In this document: piece by piece, positions 1 through 8,723 of the stretch
How the letters are laid out: every line of letters begins with the position of its first letter
Numbering within the stretch: the first letter of the stretch is position 1
Origin: Sedimenticola sp.
GTDB lineage: Bacteria; Pseudomonadota; Gammaproteobacteria; Chromatiales; Chromatiaceae
Reading direction: 5' to 3'
Length of the DNA stretch: 64,000 bases
Assembly: GCA_026992075.1 (NCBI GenBank)
Contig: JALXAM010000058.1
Span: 1-64,000 of the forward strand
Program-made: the position numbers and the translations under genes
Notes under the pieces: generated by a model
Databases searched by the model: none
Told to the model about the DNA's origin: nothing
What the model saw: only the letters and a program-made list of their open reading frames with translations

Positions 1-50
1 GTTGGGGAGGGGGTGGATCTTCTTTCCCCAGGGCGGGGGCGATTTTCACG

Positions 51-1994
51 CTATTTCGGGGCCACCAGCGGTGGCAGCGGGCAGTCGAGAATGGCGGAAA
101 AGGCCCGCAGCAGTTCCCGCTCCAGCGGTTCGATGCGCCCGTCGGCCGCCACCGCAGCGGCGCAGGCCTTGAGCAGGCGCGGCTTGAGCAGGGGCTTGAG
201 GTGGGCCAGCCGCTCCAGCGCCCGGTCCAGCGCCTGAGGGGTCAGCTCCTCTTCCGCAGGCAGCTGCAGGCCGGCCATCTCCAGCTCCCGCACCGCCGCC
301 TGGAAGGCATGCAGGCGGTCCATGTGGCTTGGCTGCACCCGGCTCACCAGGAAGCCCAGCATGATCCCGATCTCGTGGCGCAGGGGACGGTAGCTGCCGA
401 TGCGTCCCAGCGGCGGATGACGTCCCTCGAACTCCATCTCCAGGTTGTGCAGCACGATCTTCTGCAGCGCCCACTCGAAGGCGGAGATCTCGCCGTCCAT
501 CTCGATGAGCCGCTGCAGGTTTTCCCGGAACAGCCGGTACTGCTCCGGGGAGAGCTGGCGCAGCGCAGGCAGGGCCAGGTCCACCAGGGTGAGACGCAGC
601 TCGGGGGCCAGCCGCTGCACCTGCGCCAGGTAGCGTCGGGTGGCCTCGGCCACGCCGGCATCCGCTCGTTGGTCGAGGTGATCCAGCTGGCGCTGCCGCA
701 TGGCGGGATCCCGGTCCAGCACCAGCGCATAGATCAGGGCGCGGGCCCCATGGGGCTCGTGGGCCGCCTCTTCCAGCTCCCCGGGAACGGCCTGCAGCAG
801 CTGGCCGGCCCGCTCGAGACTGCCGGCGTCCGGTGCGCCGCCCTGCTCGATGTTGTCCAGCACGCTGGTGAGCACCATGCCGCCCACCATCAGCCCTTCG
901 GGGGAGAGCGGGGTGTGGCGTTCCTCCTCCCGCGCCACCTCTTCCGGGGGCACCGGCCGGGGCACCACGAACTGCCCGTCCCAGGCCGGATCCAGGCGCT
1001 GGATGCGCTTCTCCAGCGGTGGGTGGGTGGCGAACAGGCTGTTCAGCCCGAACAGGTAGTGGATGCCCTCGCTGAAATAGGCGTGGCTCAGCTCCTCGGC
1101 ATCGGGATGACGGATGAGCGAGCCCTCGGCATCGCCGCCGATCTTCTTCAGCGCGCCGGCGATACCCTGGGGCTCCCGGGTGAACTGCACTGCCGAGGCA
1201 TCGGCCAGGTACTCGCGCTGGCGGCTCACCGAGGCCTTGATCAGATTGCCGAAGAAGACCCCCACGTAGCCCAGCACCAGCAGTCCGAGCCCCAGCACCA
1301 CGATGGGCAGGCCGTTGCTGTCGCGGTTGCTGCGGCCACTGCCGGCGATGGCGCCCCAGCGCAGCAGCTGGCGGCCAATGAGCGCCACCATGAGGATGCC
1401 GAAAAGAATGCCGATGAGGCGGATGTTGAGCCGCATGTCGCCGTTGAGGATGTGGCTGAACTCGTGGCCGATCACCCCTTGCAGCTCGGCCCGGTTGAGC
1501 TTCTCCAGGGTGCCCCGAGTCACTGCCACCACCGCGTCGCCGGTGCCAAAGCCGGCGGCGAAGGCGTTGATGCCCGATTCGTCGTCCATCACGTAGACCT
1601 GGGGTACCGACACTCCGGCGGCGATGGCCATCTCCTCCACCACGTTGAGCAGGCGCCGCTCCAGTGGGCTGCGCGGGTTGCCGGAGACCAGCCGCCCGCC
1701 CATCATCTCCGCCACCGTGCGGCCCCCGCCGCGCAGGGTAAGAGTGCGGATGAAGCTGCCCAGCAGGATCACGGTGGTGACGCCCAGCCCGATCCAGAAG
1801 AAGCGCTCCCAGTTGAAGCGCTCCCAGAAGGTAGCGGGGGTGTGCCCCTGCACGTAGTAGTCGGTGGAATACTCGGCGAAGAGCATGATGAAGAGGTTGG
1901 TGAGCACTACCAGGGAGAGGATGGCGAGCACGAACAGCAGGATGAGCCAGCGGGTCTTACGCCGGGCGTCGTCCTGTGCAGCGAAGAAGTCCAT
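51..1994 (-). CDS. M48-family (HtpX-like) membrane zinc metalloprotease with long C-terminal extension
   Basis: A 647-residue membrane protease of the M48 family. Two hydrophobic segments at about residues 15-40 and 63-85 precede the zinc motif HEFSH at 177-181, and two more follow at about 190-210 and 225-250. This is the HtpX arrangement, with the active site facing the cytoplasm in that family. HtpX is about 290 residues; here a further 320 residues follow, hydrophilic and helical, ending in a stretch (KACAAAVAADGRIEPLERE) that resembles the acidic repeat of TerB-like domains. The extension's role is unknown. It lies 36 bases downstream of lemA on the same strand, a pairing common in Proteobacteria. 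A role in membrane protein quality control is inferred from the family. Confidence 0.85.
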   Translation of the reverse strand: MDFFAAQDDARRKTRWLILLFVLAILSLVVLTNLFIMLFAEYSTDYYVQGHTPATFWERFNWERFFWIGLGVTTVILLGSFIRTLTLRGGGRTVAEMMGGRLVSGNPRSPLERRLLNVVEEMAIAAGVSVPQVYVMDDESGINAFAAGFGTGDAVVAVTRGTLEKLNRAELQGVIGHEFSHILNGDMRLNIRLIGILFGILMVALIGRQLLRWGAIAGSGRSNRDSNGLPIVVLGLGLLVLGYVGVFFGNLIKASVSRQREYLADASAVQFTREPQGIAGALKKIGGDAEGSLIRHPDAEELSHAYFSEGIHYLFGLNSLFATHPPLEKRIQRLDPAWDGQFVVPRPVPPEEVAREEERHTPLSPEGLMVGGMVLTSVLDNIEQGGAPDAGSLERAGQLLQAVPGELEEAAHEPHGARALIYALVLDRDPAMRQRQLDHLDQRADAGVAEATRRYLAQVQRLAPELRLTLVDLALPALRQLSPEQYRLFRENLQRLIEMDGEISAFEWALQKIVLHNLEMEFEGRHPPLGRIGSYRPLRHEIGIMLGFLVSRVQPSHMDRLHAFQAAVRELEMAGLQLPAEEELTPQALDRALERLAHLKPLLKPRLLKACAAAVAADGRIEPLERELLRAFSAILDCPLPPLVAPK

Positions 1995-2030
1995 GGGCGG
2001 GATGCGGGAGCCCGTTGGGGTCTGCGGGGA

Positions 2031-2627
2031 TCAGAAGGAGACCTTGGGCGCCTCTTGGATCTGCGCGCTGTCGGCGAACTCCAGCAGCTTGGCGTCCTGG
2101 GTGTGGCCGAACAGCCCGGCGAAGACCACCGCCGGGAAGGACTGGCGATAGGTGTTATAGGCCATCACCGCGTCGTTGAAGGCCTGGCGGGCGAAGGCCA
2201 CCTTGTTCTCGGTGCTGATGAGCTCCTCGCTGAGCTGCATCATGTTCTGGTTGGCCTTGAGATCGGGATAGGCTTCCATCACCATGTTGAAGCGGCCCAG
2301 GGCGCCGGCCAGCTGCTGCTCGGCCCCCTCCAGGGCGCTCATCGCCTGGGGGCTGCCTGGCTCGGCGGCGGCCTTCAGCAGGGCATTGGCGGCGGCGTTG
2401 CGGGCGGCGATCACCGCCTCCAGGGTCTCCCGCTCGTGCTTGAGGTAACCCTTGGCGGTCTCCACCAGGTTGGGGATCAGGTCGTAGCGCCGCTTGAGCT
2501 GCACCTCGATCTGGGCGAAGGCGTTCTTGTAGCGGTTCTTCAGGGTCACCAGCCGGTTGTAGATGGCGATGACGTAGAGCACCACCGCAGCGATGATGGC
2601 CAGGGTCACGAGGGTTGCGGTTCTCAC
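2031..2627 (-). CDS. lemA: LemA family protein
   Basis: A 198-residue LemA-family protein: a single N-terminal membrane helix (about residues 3-20) followed by a coiled-coil-rich extracytoplasmic helical domain with the family stretch NRLVTLKNRYKNAF. The start is set at a GTG because a strong ribosome-binding site (GGAGGAG) ends six bases before it; a TTG six codons upstream is an alternative. LemA proteins are often encoded next to M48 proteases, as here, and probably act with them at the membrane, but their biochemical function is not established. Confidence 0.87.
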   Translation of the reverse strand: MRTATLVTLAIIAAVVLYVIAIYNRLVTLKNRYKNAFAQIEVQLKRRYDLIPNLVETAKGYLKHERETLEAVIAARNAAANALLKAAAEPGSPQAMSALEGAEQQLAGALGRFNMVMEAYPDLKANQNMMQLSEELISTENKVAFARQAFNDAVMAYNTYRQSFPAVVFAGLFGHTQDAKLLEFADSAQIQEAPKVSF

Positions 2628-2712
2628 GGGAATCTCCTCCGGCAATGACTGACGCTGCGAATCCTAACATGCTATGTTTGCCCATCCCGAGGCAGGCTTG
2701 GCATTTTCAGTA

Positions 2713-3375
2713 GTGACGGAACAAGAGCGCATCACCATCGAGTACTACAGCGACATGCTCTGCGTGTGGGCCTATTTCGGCCAGGTGAAGGTGGACGAGC
2801 TCCAACGGGAGTTCGCCGGCCGCATCGAGATTCGCCACCGCTTCATCCCCATCTTCGGCTGCTGTGAGCAGCGGGTGGGGCCGGACTATCCCGATTTCGT
2901 GCTTGAACTGGCGCGCAACTTCCCCCATGTGGAGGTGCACCCGCGGATCTGGCGCGAGAATGCGCCCGCCTCCTCGCTGCCGGTGCACTTGGTGCTCAAA
3001 GCGGTGCAGCTTCTGGAAAAGCAGGGCGAGCTGGACGCGGCGCAGGGCAGCCCTTCCGAGAGGTTGACCTGGAACCTGCGCCGGGCCTTCTTCCGCGACC
3101 TGGAGAACATTTCCGAGCAGTCGGTGCTGCACCGCCACCTGGAGGAGCTGGGGATCCCCGTGGCCGCGGTGGAGCAGCTCATCGCCAACGGGAAGGCCCA
3201 TGCCGAGCTGGCGCTGGACATCGAGGCGCAGCGCGAGCGCATGATCGAGGGCAGTCCCACCTTCCTGATGAACGAAGGTCGCCAGCGGCTCTACGGCAAC
3301 GTGGGCTACCGCGCCATCGCCGCCAACGTACAGGAGCTGCTGGAACGCAGGGTGGACATTCCCTCCTGGTGTTGA
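2713..3375 (+). CDS. DsbA-family thioredoxin-fold protein (FrnE/HCCA isomerase-like)
   Basis: About 220 residues with a thioredoxin-like beginning (YYSDMLCVWAYFGQVKV) and the late stretch EGSPTFLMNEGRQRLYGN, which contains the cis-proline loop (SPTF) of the DsbA superfamily. The active-site position reads CVWA, so the second cysteine of the usual CPWC is missing; this fits glutathione-transferase-kappa or isomerase-like members better than a disulfide oxidase. There is no signal peptide, so it is probably cytoplasmic. It diverges from lemA. The start is uncertain: GTG at 2713 is used here, and ATG at 2674 would add 13 residues. Neither has a good ribosome-binding site. Substrate unknown. Confidence 0.78.
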   Translation: MTEQERITIEYYSDMLCVWAYFGQVKVDELQREFAGRIEIRHRFIPIFGCCEQRVGPDYPDFVLELARNFPHVEVHPRIWRENAPASSLPVHLVLKAVQLLEKQGELDAAQGSPSERLTWNLRRAFFRDLENISEQSVLHRHLEELGIPVAAVEQLIANGKAHAELALDIEAQRERMIEGSPTFLMNEGRQRLYGNVGYRAIAANVQELLERRVDIPSWC

Positions 3376-3415
3376 CCCCGGCATCACTGCACTTGGGCCC
3401 GATCGACGATTTGCT

Positions 3416-6400
3416 TTGGTGACCAGTATTCCCCACCGTTATTTCAAGCTGCTCGACCGCTGCATGCTGGCCGACCGCCACCGCCTGCGCCGGCGGCTGC
3501 ACGCCATCGCCCGGCGGGCGCGGGAGGGCCACGCCCCGGAGGAGGCGCTGGCGAAAGTGGAGGCCGACATCGAGCGCTCGGCGGCCCTGGCCGAGCGGCG
3601 CGCTGCCAGCCTGCCGAAACCGGAGTTTCCGCCCGAGCTGCCCATCACCGGCAGGCTGGAGGAGATCCGCGAGCTGATCCGGCACCACCAGGTGGTGATC
3701 CTCTGCGGCGAGACCGGGTCGGGCAAATCCACCCAGCTGCCCAAGATCTGTCTCGACCTGGGAAGGGGTGTCTATGGCCGCATCGGCCACACCCAGCCCC
3801 GGCGCATCGCCGCCCGCACCCTGGCGGGCCGCATCTCCGCCGAGCTGGGCACCGGGCCCGGCACCACCGTGGGCTACAAGGTGCGTTTTCACGACCGGGT
3901 CTCCGAGCTCACCCAGGTGAAGCTGCTCACCGACGGCATGCTGCTGGCCGAGATCCAGGGCGACCGCTGGCTCAACGAGTACGACACCCTCATCATCGAC
4001 GAGGCTCACGAGCGCAGCCTCAACATCGATTTTCTCCTCGGCTATCTCAAGCAGCTGTTGCCCAAACGCCCGGAGCTGAAGCTCATCGTCACCTCCGCCA
4101 CCATCGACCCGGAGAAGTTCTCCCGCCACTTTGGCGGCGCGCCGGTGATCGAGGTCTCGGGCCGCACCTGGCCGGTGGAGGTGCGCTACCGGCCGCCGGA
4201 GGAGGGGGAGGAAAACGACCCGGTGCAGCAGGGCATCCTCGACGCCGTGGACGAGCTGGGCCGCGAGGGGCGCGGCGACATCCTGGTCTTCCTTCCCGGT
4301 GAGCGGGAGATCCGCGAGGCGGCGGAGAACCTGCGCAAGAAGGGGCTGCGCGGCACCGAGGTGCTGCCCCTCTACGCCCGGCTCTCGCCCCGGGAGCAGG
4401 CGCGGGTGTTCCAGCCCTCGGGGGCGCGGCGCATCGTGCTGGCCACCAACGTGGCCGAAACCTCCCTCACGGTGCCCGGCATCCGTTATGTCATCGACAC
4501 CGGTTACGCCCGCATCAGCCGCTACAGCCCGCGCAGCAAGATCCAGCGGCTGCCGGTGGAGGCCATCTCGCGCGCCTCGGCCGACCAGCGCAAGGGGCGC
4601 TGCGGCCGGGTGGCCGAAGGGATCTGCATCCGCCTCTATGCCGAGGAGGACTACCTGACCCGCCCCGAGTTCACCGAGCCGGAGATCCAGCGCACCAACC
4701 TGGCGGCGGTGATCCTGCAGATGAAGGTGCTCGGGTTCGGCGAGATCGAGCGCTTCCCCTTCGTCGATCCCCCCGACAGCCGCCAGGTGCGCGACGGCTA
4801 CAGGGTGCTGGAGGAGATCGGCGCCCTGGACGGCTTGGGCAAGGTGACCCAGCTCGGGCGCAAGCTGGCGCGCCTACCGGTGGACCCGCGCATCGGCCGC
4901 ATGCTGCTGGAGGCGGCCCACACCGGCTGCCTGGCCGAGGTGCTGCCCATCGCCGCCGCCCTATCGGTGCAGGACCCGCGCGACCGCCCCCTGGAGCGGC
5001 AGCAGGAAGCCGACGAGGCCCACGCCCTGTTCAAGGAAGAGGACTCCGACTTCATTGCCTTTCTCAACCTCTGGAACTTTCTGGAGGAGAAGCGCCGCCA
5101 TCTCACCCAGCGCAAATTCCGGCGCCTCTGCCGCGACCACTTTCTCGGCTACACCCGGGTGCAGGAGTGGCACGACATCCACCGTCAGCTCCGGGTGCTG
5201 ATGCACGAGATGGGCTACCGCGACAACACCGAGCCGGCCAATTACGAGACCATCCACCGCGCCATTCTCTCGGGGCTGTTGAGCCACATCGGCTTTCGCG
5301 ACAGCGGCAGGAAGAAGGAGGGCTACCTCGGCGCCCGGGGACGGCGCTTCCACATCTTTCCCGGCTCCGGCCTGTTCGAGAAGGCGCCCAAGTGGGTGAT
5401 GGCCGCCGAGCTGGTGGAGACCACCAGGCTCTACGCCCGCATCTGCGCCCGCATCCAGCCCGAGTGGGTGGAGGCCCTGGCCGGCCACCTGGTGAAGCAC
5501 AGCTACTCCGAGCCCCACTGGCAGGCGCGGCGCGGCCAGGTGGGCGGCTACGAGAAGGTGACGCTCTACGGCCTCACCCTGGTGCCCCGGCGGCGGATCA
5601 ACTTCGGCCCCATCGACCCGGCGCAGTCGCGGGAGATCTTCATACGCTCGGCCCTGGTGGAGGGGGATTTCCGCTGCCGCGCCCCCTTCTGGCGCCACAA
5701 CCGGGAGCTGATCGAATATGTCCAGGATCTCGAGGCCCGCACACGCCGGCCCGACCTGCTGGTGGACGAAGAACGCATCTTCGAGTTCTACGACCGCCGC
5801 ATCCCTGAGGGGATCTACAGCCACCCCCAGTTCGAGAAGTGGCTGCGCAAGGCCACCCGCAAGCAGCCCAAGCTGCTGCACATGCGGCTGGAGGACGTAC
5901 TGGCGCGGGAGGTGGCCGCCGAGGCGCAGTTCCCCAAGGCGCTGGAACTGCACGGCATGGCGCTGCCCCTGGAATACCGCTTCGAGCCGGGGCACGAGGC
6001 CGACGGCGTCACCCTGGTGGTGCCGGCGGCGGTGCTCGGCCAGGTCAGCCCCGGGCGGCTCGACTGGCTGGTGCCGGGGCTGCTGGAGGAGAAGGTGGTG
6101 GCCCTCATGAAGGGGCTGCCCAAGCCGTGGCGCAAGCACTTCGTGCCGGTGCCCGACTATGCCCGCCAGGCTCTGGCGCGGCTCACGCCTTCCGACACCC
6201 CCCTGGTCCAGGCCTTGGGCGCCGCTCTCAAGGCACTTACCGGCGTGCAGGTGCCGGAAGATGCCTGGAACCCCGAAGATCTGCCCGACTACCTGAAGAT
6301 GCGGGTGCGGGTGGTGGACGGTCAGGGCAAGACCCTGGGCGCTGGCCGCGACCTGCTGGCGCTGCAGAGGCGGTTCGAAGGGGAGGGCGGGGAACAGCCA

Positions 6401-7423
6401 GTGGAGAGCGCGGCCCACCCCCTGGAGCGCGGCGGCATCACCCGCTGGGACTTCGGCGACCTCCCCGAACAGGTGGAACAGTCGGCCGGCGGCATACGCC
6501 TCGCCGGCTGGCCCGCCCTGGTGGACGAGGGCGACAGCGTCGCCCTGAGCGTGCTCGGCTCCCGCGAAGCCGCCGAACGCGCCCACCGCGCCGGCCTGCG
6601 CCGCCTGGTGATGCTCAGCCTGCCGCAGCAGATTCGTGATCTCCGCAAGCAACTCGCCTCATCATCCACCATCCTCTTTTCTGGGGAGAGTGCCGGGATG
6701 AGGGGATCAAACTCCACCGCCTCCCTCTCCCTCCGGGAGAGGGGCGGGGTGAGGGGATCAAAAAACCCCCTCCAAACCCTCACTCTCCAGTACGCCAAGG
6801 CCCCGCCCTCCCCGGTGAAAACCGGCCGCCAGCCGCCACGCAACCTGGAAGAGGAACTCATCGCCCTCATCCTCGACCGCGCCTTCTTTCCCGATGGCCC
6901 GGTGCGCACCCGGGCCGCTTTCGAGGCCGCCCTGGAATCGGGCCGGGCCCGGCTGGCGGAGGTCACCGACGAGGTGGGCCGGCTGGCGGGCGAGATCCTC
7001 GCCCGCCACCATGCCATCCGCAAATCGCTGGTGGGCATCACCCAGGTCCACTGGCTGGCCTCCACCACCGACATGCAGGGCCAGCTGGAACGGCTGGTCC
7101 ATCGCGGCTTCCTGCTGGAGGTGCCCTGGGAACGCCTCCGGCACTACCCGCGATACCTGCGCGCCCTGGAGCTGCGGCTGGAGAAGCTGCGCCTCGACCC
7201 CAACCGCGACCAGCGCTGGATCCGCGAGCTGAATCAGGTGCAGGAACCCTGGCTGGAACGGTGGCGCGCCGCCTGCGAAAAAGGGGTGGTGGACAAGCGG
7301 CTGGAGGAGATCCGCTGGCTGATCGAGGAGCTGCGCATCTCCCTCTTCGCCCAGGAGGTGAAGACCGCCATGCCGGTGTCGGTGAAGCGCATCCGCAAGC
7401 GGTGGAGCGAGCTGGGGCTTTGA
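3416..7423 (+). CDS. hrpA: ATP-dependent RNA helicase HrpA
   Basis: A 1335-residue DEAH-box helicase, close to the ~1300 residues of E. coli HrpA. Walker A GETGSGKST lies at about 98-106, DEAH at 195-198 and the SAT motif (TSATI) shortly after. QRKGRCGRV (motif VI) is followed by the winged-helix, ratchet and OB regions and the long HrpA-specific C-terminal domain. The family unwinds RNA and in E. coli acts on stalled ribosomes. Translation starts at TTG 3416 or the adjacent GTG 3419. Codons about 1082-1126 are made of a chromosomal palindromic repeat inserted in frame (see repeat entry), giving a low-complexity Ser/Gly/Arg/Leu linker just before the conserved C-terminal part. Confidence 0.96.
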   Translation: MVTSIPHRYFKLLDRCMLADRHRLRRRLHAIARRAREGHAPEEALAKVEADIERSAALAERRAASLPKPEFPPELPITGRLEEIRELIRHHQVVILCGETGSGKSTQLPKICLDLGRGVYGRIGHTQPRRIAARTLAGRISAELGTGPGTTVGYKVRFHDRVSELTQVKLLTDGMLLAEIQGDRWLNEYDTLIIDEAHERSLNIDFLLGYLKQLLPKRPELKLIVTSATIDPEKFSRHFGGAPVIEVSGRTWPVEVRYRPPEEGEENDPVQQGILDAVDELGREGRGDILVFLPGEREIREAAENLRKKGLRGTEVLPLYARLSPREQARVFQPSGARRIVLATNVAETSLTVPGIRYVIDTGYARISRYSPRSKIQRLPVEAISRASADQRKGRCGRVAEGICIRLYAEEDYLTRPEFTEPEIQRTNLAAVILQMKVLGFGEIERFPFVDPPDSRQVRDGYRVLEEIGALDGLGKVTQLGRKLARLPVDPRIGRMLLEAAHTGCLAEVLPIAAALSVQDPRDRPLERQQEADEAHALFKEEDSDFIAFLNLWNFLEEKRRHLTQRKFRRLCRDHFLGYTRVQEWHDIHRQLRVLMHEMGYRDNTEPANYETIHRAILSGLLSHIGFRDSGRKKEGYLGARGRRFHIFPGSGLFEKAPKWVMAAELVETTRLYARICARIQPEWVEALAGHLVKHSYSEPHWQARRGQVGGYEKVTLYGLTLVPRRRINFGPIDPAQSREIFIRSALVEGDFRCRAPFWRHNRELIEYVQDLEARTRRPDLLVDEERIFEFYDRRIPEGIYSHPQFEKWLRKATRKQPKLLHMRLEDVLAREVAAEAQFPKALELHGMALPLEYRFEPGHEADGVTLVVPAAVLGQVSPGRLDWLVPGLLEEKVVALMKGLPKPWRKHFVPVPDYARQALARLTPSDTPLVQALGAALKALTGVQVPEDAWNPEDLPDYLKMRVRVVDGQGKTLGAGRDLLALQRRFEGEGGEQPVESAAHPLERGGITRWDFGDLPEQVEQSAGGIRLAGWPALVDEGDSVALSVLGSREAAERAHRAGLRRLVMLSLPQQIRDLRKQLASSSTILFSGESAGMRGSNSTASLSLRERGGVRGSKNPLQTLTLQYAKAPPSPVKTGRQPPRNLEEELIALILDRAFFPDGPVRTRAAFEAALESGRARLAEVTDEVGRLAGEILARHHAIRKSLVGITQVHWLASTTDMQGQLERLVHRGFLLEVPWERLRHYPRYLRALELRLEKLRLDPNRDQRWIRELNQVQEPWLERWRAACEKGVVDKRLEEIRWLIEELRISLFAQEVKTAMPVSVKRIRKRWSELGL
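6661..6790 (+). repeat. Palindromic CCCTCACCCC-type repeat embedded in hrpA
   Basis: About 130 bases inside hrpA carry the same sequence family as the intergenic repeats near 8690 and 12260. The core is CCCTCTCCCTCCGGGAGAGG, a palindrome. Two tandem half-units each end in GTGAGGGGATCAAA or GATGAGGGGATCAAA. The whole stretch stays in frame and adds roughly 43 residues to HrpA. Confidence 0.8.
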
Positions 7424-7431
7424 CCGGGGAT

Positions 7432-7506
7432 GTCGGGCTGAAGCCCGACCGACGAAATTCAGGAGGGCGTGCTGGAAAGAAAGGGTAGGTCGGGCTTTAG
7501 CCCGAC
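7432..7506. repeat. Two GTCGGGC-type palindromes after hrpA
   Basis: Palindromes at 7432-7449 (GTCGGGCTGAAGCCCGAC) and 7489-7506 (GTCGGGCTTTAGCCCGAC), 39 bases apart. The same unit recurs at 11887 and 14286. The first lies just after the hrpA stop codon and could act as a transcript 3' end, though no T-run follows. Confidence 0.8.
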
Positions 7507-7522
7507 ACTGTCACCCCAAAAT

Positions 7523-7551
7523 CCACTTCTGGGCAGTGGCTCCGATATAAT
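7523..7551 (+). promoter_or_regulatory. Putative sigma-70 promoter of the SEC-C gene
   Basis: A perfect TATAAT lies at 7546-7551, about 31 bases before the ATG at 7583. The -35 region (around 7523-7528) is weak. It sits immediately after the repeat pair that follows hrpA, so this gene is probably transcribed separately. Confidence 0.5.
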
Positions 7552-7582
7552 CGTGCCAGGTTCATTCCAAAGAGAATATTCC

Positions 7583-8074
7583 ATGCCCGAATGCTATTGC
7601 GGCTCCGGCCGTGACTTCGATGACTGCTGCGGCCCCATCCTCTCCGGCGACCAGCCGGCGCCCAATCCCGAGGCGCTGATGCGCGCCCGCTACTCCGCCT
7701 ATCAGGTGGGCAATATCGGTTTCCTGGGTGAAAGCCTTCACCCCGATTTCCGCCATGACTGGGACGAGCCGGCCACGCGGCGCTGGGCCGAGGAGGCCCA
7801 GTGGCACGGCCTGGAGATCCTGCGCACCGACAAGGGGGGCGAGGACGATACCGAGGGGGTGGTGGAATTTGTGGCCAGTTACACGGAAAAGGGACAGCTC
7901 AAGCGGCATCATGAACTGAGCCTGTTCCGGAAGGAACGTGGAACCTGGTACTACGTCGATGGCAAGATGCCCAAGCCGAAAACGGTCAAACGGGAAATGC
8001 CCAAGGTGGGGCGCAATGATCCCTGTCCCTGTGGTAGTGGCAAGAAATACAAGAAGTGTTGTGGCAAGGGCTAG
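7583..8074 (+). CDS. YchJ-like SEC-C motif protein
   Basis: 163 residues. It opens with a cysteine motif ([14 protein letters not shown]) and closes with a second, classic SEC-C motif ([19 protein letters not shown]). These zinc-binding modules also end the SecA protein. Between them is the NTF2-like YchJ domain with its signature [11 protein letters not shown]. The start at ATG 7583 places the first SEC-C motif at the N-terminus as in YchJ; an open frame upstream only reads through repeat DNA. Its biological role is not established. Its end overlaps the start of the transglycosylase by 14 bases. Confidence 0.85.
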   Translation: MPECYCGSGRDFDDCCGPILSGDQPAPNPEALMRARYSAYQVGNIGFLGESLHPDFRHDWDEPATRRWAEEAQWHGLEILRTDKGGEDDTEGVVEFVASYTEKGQLKRHHELSLFRKERGTWYYVDGKMPKPKTVKREMPKVGRNDPCPCGSGKKYKKCCGKG

Positions 8075-8678
8075 CCTTTCGCTGATACTGCTGTTTCCGG
8101 TGCTGGCCCATGCCGGCACCACCATCTACAAATACCAGGATGCCGAGGGTCGCATCCTGTTGACCGACGATCCCCGTTTGGGCAGGGAGATGACCCTGCT
8201 CAAGCGGTTCCGTTTCAGTTACGAGCATCCGCGCAGCGGCGGCCGGGCGCCGCGGCTGGACGAGCTCAGGGCGCGGATCCGCAAGTATTCCCCCTTGATC
8301 GAAAACGTGGCCCGCCGCTATGGGCTGGACCCCGATCTCATCCATGCCGTGATCCTGGCCGAATCGGCCTACCGCCCCCACGCCAAATCCCCGAAAGGAG
8401 CCATGGGCCTGATGCAGCTCATGCCGCAGACGGCCAGGCGTCTGGGGGTCGATGATCCCTGGGATCCCGAGCAGAACGTCCGCGGTGGCGCTGCCTATCT
8501 GCGATGGTTGCTGGACCGGTACGACGGCGATCTCGAACTGGCAGTGGCTGCCTACAACGCCGGCGAGGGGGCGGTGGATCGATATGGCCAGTCGATTCCG
8601 CCATACAGAGAAACAATAACTTATGTAAATAAGGTTAAGGAGTTCATGAGTAAAGGGATGGTGGCATTTCTGGATTGA
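8061..8678 (+). CDS. Lytic transglycosylase, SLT domain with N-terminal DUF4124
   Basis: 205 residues starting at a GTG inside the end of the preceding gene. A signal peptide ([17 protein letters not shown]) is followed by a short DUF4124 module ([17 protein letters not shown]) and a C-terminal SLT/lysozyme-like domain. The catalytic glutamate is in [14 protein letters not shown], followed by [10 protein letters not shown] and [12 protein letters not shown], the standard motifs of family 1 lytic transglycosylases. It would act in the periplasm, cleaving peptidoglycan between MurNAc and GlcNAc. The start is inferred from the signal peptide; upstream in-frame codons would give a charged, non-secreted leader. 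Confidence 0.86.
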   Translation: MARASLSLILLFPVLAHAGTTIYKYQDAEGRILLTDDPRLGREMTLLKRFRFSYEHPRSGGRAPRLDELRARIRKYSPLIENVARRYGLDPDLIHAVILAESAYRPHAKSPKGAMGLMQLMPQTARRLGVDDPWDPEQNVRGGAAYLRWLLDRYDGDLELAVAAYNAGEGAVDRYGQSIPPYRETITYVNKVKEFMSKGMVAFLD

Positions 8679-8691
8679 TCCCCTCACCCCA

Positions 8692-8722
8692 ACCCCTCTC
8701 CTGGAGGGAGAGGGGCTTTGTT
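8692..8722. terminator. Repeat-derived hairpin between convergent genes
   Basis: The palindrome CCCCTCTCCTGGAGGGAGAG, followed by GGGCTTTGTTTT, forms a strong stem with a T-rich tail at the 3' ends of the transglycosylase and glycosyltransferase genes. It belongs to the same repeat family as the hrpA insertion and probably serves as a terminator for the plus strand. Confidence 0.6.
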
Positions 8723-8723
8723 T

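Noticed and set aside
201-2648. An 815-codon plus-strand frame across the M48 protease and lemA
   Set aside because: It spans two well-recognised minus-strand genes and their gap, and has no recognisable motif.
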